Assembly: GCF_958450345.1 (NCBI RefSeq)
Contig: NC_088780.1
Span: forward strand, 135,298,226-135,362,225
Origin: Calliphora vicina
Lineage: Eukaryota > Arthropoda > Insecta > Diptera > Calliphoridae
Length of the DNA stretch: 64,000 nucleotides
Direction: 5' to 3'
The position numbers and the translations under genes are program-made. The number at the start of each line of letters is the position of its first letter. Position 1 is the first letter of the stretch. The notes below the pieces were generated by a model. It was not told the origin of the DNA, searched no databases, and saw only the letters and a program-made list of their open reading frames with translations. Of this stretch, positions 1 to 11,044 are shown piece by piece.

Positions 1-1135
1 CATGATTAAATGAACAGTTCGTTGACAAAACAAAAAAAAAATAAGCTAAACTAAAATAGAAGACGTAACGCAAAACTCATTGACAACAGCAACGAACCAA
101 ACAATTGTACTTGGCAATGTCAACAACAAAAATAAACAAAAACAAAACAGAAATAAAACTGCATAACAAATTGTAAACAGACAACAACAACAACTAAACA
201 AATATTATTTATAACAAATGGCAACATTGTTGACTGAAAAAAGTCATCAACAAATAAACAAAAATCAAAATATTTACGATAAACATTAAAGTTAAATAAT
301 AAATGCATGCTCATCGTATGTAGACTGTTTTAAAGAAATCCTCTAAAAGTTATTGAAGACGTTTAAACAGCAAGCTCTGCTAACGTTAAAACATTTAAAC
401 ACACCAACCAGCACAATTTTATAAGGATTTCAACAGGGTGACTTGTGATAAATCATACAAACTTTACTTACCTAGTAAGCCAGCAAGTAATATTGGAGCA
501 AATTGATAACTACTTATTATTTGACTTAAACACTAGTTATTTTTGTTCGAGATTTGAAAAAAATTCATGGGTCTTGCTTACAAATGTGCTTACATGCAGC
601 ACAGGTATGTATAAGTATTTAGATACTGGGGTATTCATTAGAGTAATGATAATTCGATTAATCGAATAATAAGGCTACCAAAGGAAATCATTAGAGTCCA
701 TTGTTCCAGCACGTTCTTAAAGAGATTTAGTACGACTCTAACGGCTTAACCAGAATTAGTATTTCAAAACCGGTTATACAACAAACATTTATCCAATCGA
801 AAGTGGAATCAATAACGTATTTTGCTTCTTTAGAAAGAGTAAAACGATTCGCGATGGTCAAACTCCATTCGACATGACAACTGTCGTGCATTTCCTAAAC
901 TATTGTGCTGGCTGCTGCATTCCTTTTGGGTCCCACCTAGATCATTAAGGGTCACCGCTAAAAAAAAAAAAGTTTATTTATAAATATTAATAAAACTTTA
1001 TACTACTTAACGTAGTAATGTCAACCATATGCTAACATAGAGACGAGACGTAATTGTCAGAAACCTAACTCTTGCAACAACAAAATACATGTTAAATAAT
1101 TTATTTTGTTGTTGTATCAGACATATTATTTTTTT
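1..1135. other. intergenic, no recognised gene
   Basis: AT-rich sequence with CAA/AAC-rich simple runs in the first 300 bases and short ORFs without recognisable domains. I see no transposase, no splice-linked coding pattern and no RNA gene. It could include untranslated or regulatory DNA of a gene outside the window, but nothing in the sequence shows that. Confidence 0.5.
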
Positions 1136-1136
1136 G

Positions 1137-1620
1137 TTTGAAAATATGCCTTGGTGACCGAAATTTTTTTTTAAAATTGGCCAAGTTTGGATAGGTCTGG
1201 GGGGTGATATGTCCCCTTAAGTGAGCCAATTTTTTCTTTACACGCTTTTGCATTAAGTTATCTTTTCGGATCATATACAAATTCTATATAGTCCCGAAGA
1301 AAATGTTTTTCTACAAAACAAAAATTATATGGATTTTTTTTGAAAAAACAACGTAAAAAATGCGGCCGTTTTTACAAGTTCCAACTGTTAGCAAAATTTT
1401 TATTTTATTTATAATAATTTTATCACCAATATAGCTGATATTTTAAAAACAAATTTTGATCCTCCGTAGGTCCGCCATATCTAAAAAAACATAAAAATAT
1501 GGAGCAAAATTAAAAAAAAAATAAAAACCTGAATATCTCTTTAACTAATAGAGATAACCTACACTTGTAGATCGTCTCAAGGACACTTCATAAAAAAGTG
1601 GCCACTTAAAATCCGGATGG
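1137..1620. repeat. dispersed repeat, related to 4.4 kb copy
   Basis: The segment shares short blocks with the repeat at 4369-4623 in the opposite orientation: the phrase ttttaagtggccact at 4387 matches the reverse complement near 1590-1610, and both contain a GGTGACC/GGTCACC block beside poly-A. It has no coding potential. It is probably a decayed copy of the CACTGTG-ended family, but its own ends are not clear. Confidence 0.4.
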
Positions 1621-1872
1621 ATTAAAACTAGCATAACTTTTAAATGAAACAACGTATGTTAACATTGTATACATGAAATTAAAGGTAAATTATTAAGCTT
1701 TAAAAATAATATAGCTGCAGGTTTATGTGTCTTTATTTCGAATACATTTTCTGGCCTTTCTTGTTATGCCTCCTATTAATAGCTGCACAACTTTACTTCC
1801 CACTTCTACCGTTATTCCAGCATATTTATTCCACTTTGTTCTCATCAAAATCTGGTTATTACCTGCACTCTT

Positions 1873-3762
1873 TTTATACCCTCCACCACCATAAGTGGTG
1901 AATGAGGGTATATATAAGTTTGTCATTCCGTGTGTAACATTGAGAAATATTCATCTGAGACCCAACAAAGTATATATATTATTGATCCTTATGAAATTCT
2001 AAGTCGATTGAGCCATGTCCGTCTGTCTGTCCGTCTGTCCGTCTGTCCGTCTGTCCGTCTGTGTAAAACACGCTCACGTCCAAAATACGCAAACAAACTT
2101 AGTAGAGTTGCAAGACAAATGTTTATTATTGTCCTAAGCAGTTTGGTATTGAAAATCAGCGAAATCGGTTTAGTGGAACCAAAGTTATGAATGAAAATGT
2201 GGGACAACCTCAAAAAAAAATTGATAATTTTCACATATTTTGGGACATTTTTTGTAAATATATTGCAGCTAATATCATAAAATTTTGCACTCGTTACATT
2301 TATGATAAAAGGAGTAACTCTGGTGAAAATTATAAGAATCGGTCCATGATTTCTCCTAGCCCCCATACAAATTTCTTCCCGAAATATGGTTCTATGGTCT
2401 ATAAATGCCTACAGAATAGGAATTTCCACATAAAATTCAGCAAAAATAAGTTTCGTGGTAAAAGAAATTATATTACAAAATTTTTCGTGGATCGGCCCAC
2501 ATTTGACCATAGCCCCCATATAAAGTACACTTCCGAAAATGTCTTAAATAAGCATAAATGTCTTATAAATATCGCTATTAAGTTGAAATTCGACATGAAT
2601 AATCCCCATATATACCAAAATCGCTGTACCTAATTCTATGAAGATCGGCCGATAATTGGTTATAGCTCCCATATAAGGACCACTTCCGAAAAACGCAATA
2701 ACCTACATAAATTTCTAAAAAATATCAATATCAAAACAAAATTTCACACACATCCATAGTTTATATTTAGAAATCATACTACTGGATTTTGTGAATATTG
2801 GTCCATATTTGACCATAGCTCCCATATAAGGTCCACTTCCAAAAGTCAGTTAAGTACTCATAAATCTCTTATAAATACATTTATCATGCTAAAATTCGAC
2901 AAAAATAATACTCATATATATAGATATCACTGTACCAAATTTTATGCAGATTGACCGATAATTGGTCATAGCTCCCCTATAAGGCCCATTTCCGAAAAAA
3001 GATATTCACCTTAAAAAATATTAAAAATATATCGATATCAAAATGAAATTACGCACAGATCCAGTAATTTGAATCCAGTAATCACAGATCCAGTAATTTG
3101 AATCCAGTAATCATACTTCTGGATTTTGTGAATGTCCATATTTAACCATAGCTCCCATATAAGGTCCACTCCCGAAAATCACTAATATCCTCATAAATTT
3201 CTTACAAATATAGTTATCAGGTTGAAATTCAAAACAAATTTATTCTATATATACAAAAATCGATGTACCAAATTTTATGATGATAGGCCCATAATTGGTT
3301 ATAACCTCCATATAAGAACCACTTCAGGAAAACACATTAACCTGCACAAATATCCAAAAAAATCTATACTGAACCAAAATTTTCCACCGATCAGTAATTT
3401 GTTTCCAAGAATCGTACTACAGGATTTTTTAAATATTGGTCCATAATTCGACATAGCTCCCATATAAGGTCCACTCTTGTTTATACTCTATTTCTTCACT
3501 TGAGGTTAAAAGGGAAAAATGTTGATCCAAACGTATTAACTAATTATTAAGTATATATATTTTTAAATTTCATACGTTTTAATAGGAATTTCAGTTATAA
3601 ATTGCTGAATTAGATACAATTTTTTGTACATTTGAAATAAAATATCTTCTTCGTAAACTAGTCTTTCTAACAATTGTTATATTATTTCAGCTTTTATACC
3701 ATCATATTTAGGTGGAGGGTATTTAAGATTCGGCACGGCCGAATATAGTACTCTTACTTGTT
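1873..3762 (+). mobile_element. long DINE-1/mini-me-like (Helentron-type) element
   Basis: The left end carries ATACCCTCCACC followed by GAGGGTATATATAAGTTTGTCATTCCG. The same left end is seen in the copies at 35.06 and 37.05 kb. A (GTCY)n proto-microsatellite lies at 2020-2062. The right end has GGAGGGTATTTAAG, then a perfect 7-bp-arm hairpin ATTCGGC-acg-GCCGAAT at 3728-3744, then a short tail ending CTTACTTGTT. Subterminal inverted repeats, GTCY tracts and a 3' hairpin near the end are known features of mini-me/DINE-1, the non-autonomous Helentrons of Diptera. It encodes no protein; apparent ORFs are repeat shadows. It is longer than the other copies because of the internal tandem array at 2509-3480. 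Confidence 0.75.
2509..3480 (+). repeat. 153-bp tandem module array inside the DINE-like element
   Basis: The phrase ATAGCYCCCATATAAGG recurs at about 2509, 2662, 2815, 2968, 3148, 3300 and 3453. Spacing is 153 bases except for one interval of 180. The odd interval contains an extra 27-base local duplication (CAGATCCAGTAATTTGAATC, twice, near 3057-3110). Units are diverged and have no continuous coding frame. The same phrase occurs once or twice in the other subfamily copies (about 18.1, 22.0, 42.8 and 58.6 kb). Confidence 0.75.
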
Positions 3763-3764
3763 CA

Positions 3765-4368
3765 ATTTACGTTTAACAATATCTCGATTGCACGAAGATT
3801 TGGGAAATTTGTTTAATTGATGTGTTTTGCTATAACATCAATATTATTCTCATTATACCACTTCATAGTTGTATTTGAGTAATGACAACTTGTCATTGAA
3901 TAATGACAACTTGACTAAAACTTTGTATCAGATGTGTGATGTCTTATAAATGACAACAATCGCTTTTCCAAACTATCTTTTTATATATAATTCTGAAAAT
4001 TCTTTAATAACATTTCTGAAAATCTTGACTCTTCTAACAGCAACTCCGGATTGCCGGCCAAATTAATATTTTTGTTCAATTTTACGTATTCATATTTAAA
4101 GACCACACAACCTCGAGCTGCCGAGATGTAAAATTTCTGACCTGATATCTGCCAAAAATCAGATTATGGGTTTCTTTTAACTCGACAAAGTCGGATTTTC
4201 TAGATATTTGTGCACAATTTTATCACTAGCTTCTTTTTCCATTGTGCCTACACTTTTTAAAACTAAACATAATGACTCGCAATTCATTGTAGAAAAGCGG
4301 TAGATTTGTTGTTAAAAACATATGTAAATCTTTTTCCATTTTGATAACTGGGAGCTTTGTTATGATTA
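3765..4368. other. intergenic, nothing recognised
   Basis: AT-rich sequence between two repeats. It contains two near-copies of a TAATGACAACTTG phrase at about 3880-3915 but no supported gene, RNA or transposon terminus. Confidence 0.45.
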
Positions 4369-4623
4369 TTACAGTGCGTACGGATTTTAAGTGGCCACTT
4401 CTTTAAAAGGATTTTTGGCGATTTTTAAAAAAAAAAATTGCGACCCGAGGTGACCAAATTTAAGGGGCTACACACTGGCCCCCATTAGCGATAGGAAGCT
4501 GAACAAATGTAAATCAACTCGAAAACACCTCAGCTCAAGCCATGTGAAATTTCGTTATAATATCTCTAATAGTTCCAAAGATACTGAATTATTTCCAAAA
4601 AAAAAATATTCTAAACCACTGTG
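4369..4623. repeat. short repeat ending in CACTGTG (Transib-like end)
   Basis: The right end reads AAACCACTGTG (4617-4623 is CACTGTG) and is followed by taacg. Inward of that end the reverse strand reads GGAAATAATTCAGTATC and then GAAATTTCACATGG, a pattern shared with the ends at 17460, 40121 and 48269. The left end at 4369 reads TTACAGTGCG, a degraded match. About 255 bp, non-coding. Confidence 0.5.
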
Positions 4624-4924
4624 TAACGTCAACATTATTCCATCAAAAATGTATTAAAATTTCGTGTGCTTTGCTCTTGCTATTTTCTTCATATTTTTCA
4701 CTTATAAATAAATTTCAAATGAAAAAATTTTAACAGTTAATTGGACGATTCCACAAAACAAGAATTGCTAGTGCTGTGAAACAATGAAAATATATTATTT
4801 CATTACCCTTTTTTTATATGAAAATTGTTTGACATTTGCTTTAATTTTTCCACTGAACAGGAATCCAAATTATTATGAAAATCTGAAACAACTTTTCATT
4901 CCAACGTTTCTTTGAACTAGAATT

Positions 4925-5190
4925 GACCCCCAGCAGTTTCTTTACCTTACAAAGTTTCATTGATTGAAATGTATCCACATTTGTATAAGCTACAAGCTGT
5001 ACAAAGTTTTCCTAAGCAGATGTGGTCGACTTTGACGCCCTTTATCTCAACTTGTATTCTCACAGGCTGGTCACAAATTTAATTTTCTTAATGCCTCTGC
5101 CCTCCTCTATGTCCTATTATTTTGTAATCGGAAAAATAGTTTAGAAGATTGAAATTTATTACCACTTTTTTTTCTATAGACCCCACTGTG
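4925..5190. repeat. repeat fragment ending in CACTGTG
   Basis: The right end is GACCCCACTGTG (CACTGTG at 5184-5190), followed by taccg. It resembles the 8577 end (CCCCACTGTG). The left boundary is unclear and I place it only approximately. Non-coding. Confidence 0.4.
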
Positions 5191-5195
5191 TACCG

Positions 5196-6405
5196 CGATG
5201 TATGAATAACATTAAAATTATTTTAATGGGCATTAAAATGACTTATCAAGAAAAATATATTTTTATAACCTCAAAACAGATATTTTTAATTATTTCACAT
5301 TAAAATATCGGGGAAACATTTTTTTTGGAAAAACTTATATCCTTTCATTCGCAAGAGTAGTGCAATTGTTAAACCTACATTAATGTTTAATTAATTTGTA
5401 TGCAATGCATTGCAAATTACTTCTAATATTACATTTTTAAACAATAAATATTTCTTTCTATTGACGCATTCGAGCAAAAGAATTAAAACTGCATTTTAAT
5501 AAATATTTTAACATACGTTGATAGTTCTCAGAAAGTTCTATGAATTGGCATCATTTTAATTTCAATTAAACAAAAGCTTTATTTTTAATTATCAACTTTT
5601 GCGCGCAATGAGAAAATTTATGCTTAAGCATCGGCGTACATACAATATAACTACACAATAGCGTTCGTAACATAAGAAACATAATTTTAAAAATATTTTT
5701 AGTTAAATTTTCCAAAAGTTTTGATTTTACTCATATGTACATGCATAGCTTTATCAAAGATCATTATTACCTTGGCATTTCGATACATATGGCACTGAAC
5801 CAACAAGTAGTGTATGTCAAAACTTTACATTTCGTCCATTAATATTTCTAGTTTATTAGTCACATGCCTAAAAAAGTAATAATGATAAAGATCAAGTAAA
5901 TCTTGAAGAAAAAGTATATTTTGATCATATTTTTACAGTTAAACAATAAAGAAATTTCCAAAAGAGTTTTCAAAATAATAATCAGGGAAACCAAAATATG
6001 CAAATGCATGTTTTTTCTGGTGAGTCTAATGGGCACATGGATAAGATATTTACACGTTGCAGAACTATTTAAGAATTTTGGCATCGATTTGTTAGTGCAT
6101 ATTTTTGCATATTTTACCCTTAAATGCAAATTTTTTTTATATATTCGATTTAAGAGATTGATTTTTTAGAGCATATTTCACTGTTTAATAGCATATTTTG
6201 ACTTTATTAAAAACAAATTTTGTCTTACTTTTTTTCGCTGTTGTGTTACATGTTTTTACTTCCTTTGTTTAAAATTCAAAATTGAAAAGTATATGGCTTT
6301 TTTTTATATAAAATAAGCACTATTTTAATAATAGCGCCATCTAAATATCAAATTTTAGTTCTAATTCAACAAAAGTTCAAAACAAAAAGCTTTTTTTTTA
6401 AATAA
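5196..6405. other. intergenic, nothing recognised
   Basis: AT-rich DNA with a few short overlapping ORFs on both strands around 5860-6170 that have low-complexity composition and no recognisable domain. No gene is supported. Confidence 0.45.
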
Positions 6406-6408
6406 TAA

Positions 6409-6612
6409 CCCCCTGTCTATACTTGACAAATATTCATCATAACAATAAATGACATTTGTTGTCAAGACAAAATTGACTAAGCAAAAGCACTAACAATTTT
6501 ATCATAACGAAGCAATAATACTAATAAATGGAGACTATACCTGATAATTCTTTATCTAGACAACCATTTTGAAGTTTATCATGATAAAAATTTGTTAAGT
6601 ATAGACAGGGGG
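6409..6612. mobile_element. 204-bp MITE with TAA flanks (Harbinger-like)
   Basis: The left end starts CCCCCTGTCTATACTTGACA and the right end, reverse complemented, starts CCCCCTGTCTATACTTAACA. The arms stay similar for about 35-40 bases (both continue to an ATCAT block). Both sides are flanked by TAA. Terminal inverted repeats beginning with C/G runs plus a 3-bp TWA duplication fit PIF/Harbinger-type (Tourist) MITEs. There is no ORF. Confidence 0.65.
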
Positions 6613-6613
6613 T

Positions 6614-7310
6614 AAAACGACATTTTAAATTTGTATTATGGTACGAAATTTAAAATAATAGTCAACTTTATGGACTTAAAATCGACTTTAAGGCTTTTGT
6701 AGTCAGGCTGTTTGTTTCTTTAATTTTTTGAAATTTCGTTTTTATATTTACCACAGATACCCAGATAAGAAACCATTGACAGCTGTCAAAATAGTAATAT
6801 CGAACCGTATGGTTTTGTTTACCATTTTTTCAATTCCACCATTAAGAGAGATCTTAGAGCGAGAGAAAAAATAAAATGTAGTAAAAAATCGATGAGTGTG
6901 TGAGACGAGATATAGAAAGATAAATTTATATGTTTGTCCCTCTTTTAAATCTACCGTAGTTTATTATACATTTTCTTTTGTTAATTTTTCGTAAATTTTT
7001 TTTGTTTGCCTCCGCCATATTGCTAAAAACAGCTGATTCGGGTCTATGTTAGTCTATGATATTTACATTCATTGAAAAATATTTTCATTTATTTGAATGT
7101 ACATATATGTTGAAAAAAGTTTTGAAGCTTTTTTCAAATAAAAGCAAAAAATCTATTTTAAAATAAAGTCGACTTCAACAAAAATTAACTTTAAAATTTC
7201 TTTTATAGTTAGGGTGTTTGAATTTAATATTGTATTTATGTTTTCGAACGCGCCTTTCTTTTATTGATATCAATTTGTTACATTGTGACTAGTCTCGATT
7301 GAAAATGATT
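6614..7310. other. intergenic, nothing recognised
   Basis: AT-rich DNA without a supported gene, RNA or transposon end. Confidence 0.45.
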
Positions 7311-7319
7311 GCGACTAAC

Positions 7320-8577
7320 GCAAGGGGATTTTGGTGTCAAAAATTTCTCCATAAAAAAGATGGGGATATCATAAACCGTTAAGAAGATATGCCCAAATCT
7401 ATAAGTCTCTAAAAATTATTTTATTTTCGATTTTCCATGGAAAAAATAAAATGTGGCCCCACTTTCCCCCAATATGTTTTTTTAATAAAATTAAAAGTGG
7501 GAGTGTCTTGTTTCGATTAAAAAAAATAGTTTTCGGAACAGGGTGAAAACTAAAAATTGTTTGACGAATAATAAACGAAATATCAAACAAATTCTTATCT
7601 ATGTATAGGCCTTATAATTTTTGCACAAAAATGTATTGCATTTGGATTGCATGGGCGGTATGCGATGGGCGTGGCCGATTTTAATAAAACTTATCATGCA
7701 TTCTTCTTTTGTTTCAGAAAATATATGTACGAAATTTCTAGACTTTTTCTTGGATATAAACAATTTTATGCGAAAAAATCAATTTGGATTGTATGGGCAG
7801 TGGGCGTTGGGCGTGGTCGATTTTGATAAAATTTTATTTTTTTCTTAGTTTGGCCCATATAATTCTCATTGGTAAATTTCAGCGCTCTACGACCACTCCT
7901 TATAATTTTTGCAAAAAAATGTATGAAGCCATCCCTCTGTGGGGCGTAGAGGCGACATACTCGAAAAATAGGACATTTTTTTATACCAAAATGTTTTTCG
8001 TAAAGATAGCTTACAGAAAAATATAAAATTCTTATATCTATGTTCTTAAAGAAAGTTTATTTTTAATAAAAAAAGAGTTAAGTCACCTTTTCGCCCAAAA
8101 AACAACTATTTTTTGAATATTTAAATTGAAAATCGTTTATTTTTGGATCCATAATTGATATTGCTCTAAAATCTTTTGTATGTTATTTTTAATTTAGTTG
8201 TCAAACCAACAAATATATTTTTAAAAAAGCGGACCAAGGTATGACAAAATTTTTAATTTTTTTGTGAAATGCCTATAACTCGGAAATTATAAGAGGTAAA
8301 TAGCAGACGCAAGCATGTTTTTTTCAAGATCTAGCCGAGCACTTTCCAAAAATATAAAAGACTTTGAAATCGGATGGGAATCAAACAAATTTTACACGTA
8401 GAAGCTACCCTACTTTGAGCTCCCATAGTCCCTGGATTATTTGGAGGGCCCATTTTAATAACTTAAACTCGAATACTACCATGGCTACGTTCATGTCAAA
8501 TTTTATCCCGATCGGATGAGTCGTTTAGAAATGCCAGATTTATTTCCAAAAAAAAAAAATTTATCTACCCCACTGTG
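7320..8577. repeat. 1.26-kb dispersed repeat ending in CACTGTG
   Basis: Bases 7320-7935 match, in inverse orientation, the unit duplicated at 50024-51899; for example AAAAATAGTTTTCGGAACAGG and GCCATCCCTCTGTGG appear in both. Bases 7940-8577 match 59920-60432 in the same orientation (TTTTTATACCAAAATGTTTT, CCTTTTCGCCCAAAA). The right terminus is CCCCACTGTG, with CACTGTG at 8571-8577. Several in-frame stops break every ORF, so the proteins that appear to be encoded here are not real genes. Family unnamed; the terminus suggests a Transib-like non-autonomous element. Confidence 0.6.
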
Positions 8578-8582
8578 TGACA

Positions 8583-8763
8583 TTGAAACCTGAATTGGTT
8601 TGGTAAATTTTTGGATACAAATGACTGGCTCTTGATCGTAAAATCGTTGCTTTCTCGCTTTCTTTAGGGTGCGACGTTTGCCAGGGCCTCTTCTATTAAA
8701 CGTACGAACATTTTTAATTAATTTTCTTGTTTCATAATGCCGAAGACTTGTGCAACAATTCAC
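8583..8763 (-). pseudogene. possible Tc1-like transposase N-terminal scrap
   Basis: The minus strand encodes a basic stretch containing NRRGPGKRRTLKKARKQRF. It recalls the linker between the two helix-turn-helix halves of Tc1-family transposases (GRPR-like region). It lacks any catalytic part and continues straight into repeat sequence at 8577. The assignment is weak; it could be chance basic composition. Confidence 0.22.
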
Positions 8764-8994
8764 ACAAACTGAATTTAGGGAATCTCCACTTTTGAATTTT
8801 TTTCAAAATCTCTATTTTTTGAGATATGATGAACTTTTCACATATTGGAAGATACGTATATTTACACAACAAATGTCACGAATAAACTGAAAAAATTGAA
8901 GATCAAATTCATCTAAAAAGATTAACATACCAAATGATGGGGATTTCCTTTTTCCCTGGTTATAGACATTGTAATCAAATTTTGTTAAACTGTC

Positions 8995-9845
8995 GCGATT
9001 ATGGAACCTGCAATGTTAAAAACTAAGCCGTCGCGTAAACCGAGCTTGCACTGTATCAGAAAATCAGCTCGTAAAGTTAAATGCTCTGATTCGTTTGTGC
9101 ACAGAGCCAAAGCTAATGTTTTAGAAGTCGTATAAAGTTCAGAAAGTTCCAGATTGCAATGCGGTAAAGAACTTTAAAGAAAAAAACAAGCGAAAAAATT
9201 GAGCTAAAATTTTGTAAAAAAAACACCTGTTCTGTGATGGATGATGAAACTTAAGTACTGGCAGACTTTTGACAACTTCAGGATCAAGATTTTTATGTGG
9301 CTAATGGACGAGGTAATGTTGAAGAACCATACCGGACAGAAAAACCAACAAAATTCTGCAAGCCATTTGCAGTTGTGGCAAAAGAAGCCAATAATGTGTG
9401 ACATCAAGCACGATAAACACGCAGGCTTTTACACAGAGTGTCTTCATATTTCTGGCCCGAATTTGCGTCATGCCACTATGGAAAAATGCCGTTGGGTGGT
9501 ATTCAAACTATAATCTCAATTTTGTATTACGGGAGGCAAATCCACCCAACTGTCTAGAACTTCGGCCTGTGGAGAAGTATTGGGCTCTTGTAAGAAGAGA
9601 ATTAAAGAACACAGGAAAGTTATGGACCATCTCGCTCTAAAAGGTAACGGAAGCAACTAAATGGGAGGTTTTCCGGAAAAAGTAGATACATTTTTAAATA
9701 CCGAGTAATATGCCAACAACATTTTAATGTTAAATGAATTTGTACAATATTAGAATAAATTTACATATGTATTTTCAAGAATTTTATATTGAACGATTTA
9801 AGTTTTACATAACTTAAAGTATAAGTTTTTTCTGACTCACTCTTT
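8995..9845 (+). pseudogene. decayed DD37E Tc1/mariner-type transposon
   Basis: Broken frames match the intact transposase at 23509-24516. RKSARKVKCSDSFVHRAKAN corresponds to its GRKAARLAQCSDYLVRKVKAN region. WMMKLKYWQTFDNF corresponds to the first catalytic block. REANPPNCLELRPVEKYWAL preserves the final catalytic Glu context. The first Asp block is damaged (MDDE has become WMMK by a frameshift) and the second Asp region is frameshifted. Near 9819-9843 the sequence TATAAGTTTTTTCTGACTCAC resembles the right inverted repeat of the intact copy. Clearly non-functional and from an older insertion or a related subfamily. The left terminus is not recognisable. Confidence 0.8.
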
Positions 9846-9859
9846 ACTTAGAGTGTTCC

Positions 9860-10450
9860 TTAATAAAGCTTGTTTTATTCATGAAATTTGTAATAAATTA
9901 TAACAATTCCGCCTCCTGATATAAGATTGCCATCATAAACTTTACAAGTCAGATGCAGTAAGTAACTCCCTATTTTATCTTAAAATAATCACTTACATCT
10001 TTCTACTGAAACACTATCTGATTGTTTACCGAAAATCAATTATAAATAATAATCTGGGTAAATAATCGAAAAGATGCACAACATCAACCAACAGCATAAC
10101 TGATATGTACAGATATGTATGAATCTCATACACATTGTGAGAAATGAAAACCAAACCGCACATCAAATGACAAAAATGGATGTAAACAGCAAAATAATCA
10201 AAAAAAAAAATTAAAATGTAAATAATGATCATTGAAATAATAGTTGAACAAAACAAAAAGGTACAATAAATATGTATAACAACAAAAAACAAACACATTC
10301 CAAACCATTTGCAGTTGAATGCACAGTAATTATTAGGAGAGGGGATGGACATTGAACTTTCTTTCTACTGGGAAAGGTAATGTTGAATTTCATGGATATC
10401 CTTGTATAAAAAATCTGTTTTTTTTTGGTCCGAAAATAAAAATTATATAA
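9860..10450. other. intergenic, nothing recognised
   Basis: AT-rich DNA with minus-strand ORFs of hydrophobic low-complexity composition (10026-10456) that overlap each other in different frames. None has a recognisable domain, and none is supported as a gene. Confidence 0.45.
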
Positions 10451-10451
10451 A

Positions 10452-10845
10452 AACAAGTAAGAGAACTATATTCGGCGGTGCCGAATATTATATACCCTTC
10501 ACCAAATTATAATATGTATAAAATAAAAATTTTAAATATTTTTAGGTAAACAAAATTAAAATTCTTTTTTTCCAAAATTGTTTTTTTTTCGAAATAGTTT
10601 TTAAATTTTTTTTTTTAATATTTAGTGAAAAAAAATGTTTGGCGAAAAAAAAAATTTTGTTAAAAAATATTTTTTCCGATTTTGACCCATTGGAGGTCCA
10701 ACTTACTATGGTCTTATATACGTCGTTGCAAAAGCCTTTGAAATATCTATCATTAGATGTCCACATTGTCTATATTAATGACTTAATAATCCAGATATAG
10801 GTCACAAATCGAGGTTGTCCTGGTTTTTTCCTTTTATATCGTGAT
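10452..10845 (-). mobile_element. truncated DINE-1-like element (reverse)
   Basis: Starts AACAAGTAAGAGAACTATATTCGG, with the hairpin TTCGGCggtGCCGAA and then TATACCCTTCACCAAATTATA. This is the reversed 3' end of the family. The internal block around 10680-10835 (GACCCATTGGAGGTCCAACT, AATGACTTAATAATCCAGAT) matches the 35.4, 37.4, 41.7 and 53.9 kb copies. The half with GTCY repeats is missing. Confidence 0.7.
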
Positions 10846-11044
10846 TGCAAACATCTTATGAAATCTTTCTATAAACAATAAATTAATTTAAAAAAAAATA
10901 GGTCAAACCAAGCTATATTAACGGCAAATTATTTATTTGATTTTGTTCATGTTCTAAAGTCACATTCTTGTAGCTAAATTATCGTTTGTTATCAATACCC
11001 TGATCGTTCTAAAACATCACAATATTTGTCGTAAACCCACAGTA

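Noticed and set aside
1930..2633. ORFs of 86, 125 and 148 codons over the GTCY tract
   Set aside because: They lie in a multicopy non-coding element, and the other copies do not preserve the frames.
2509..3480. Regular repeats that might suggest a CRISPR array
   Set aside because: The 153-base units are tandem and diverged throughout, with no short constant repeat alternating with unique spacers, and the DNA is from an animal.
5860..6169. Overlapping ORFs of 88-89 codons on both strands
   Set aside because: Low-complexity Lys/Ile/Phe composition typical of AT-rich DNA; no domain, no codon bias and no splice context.
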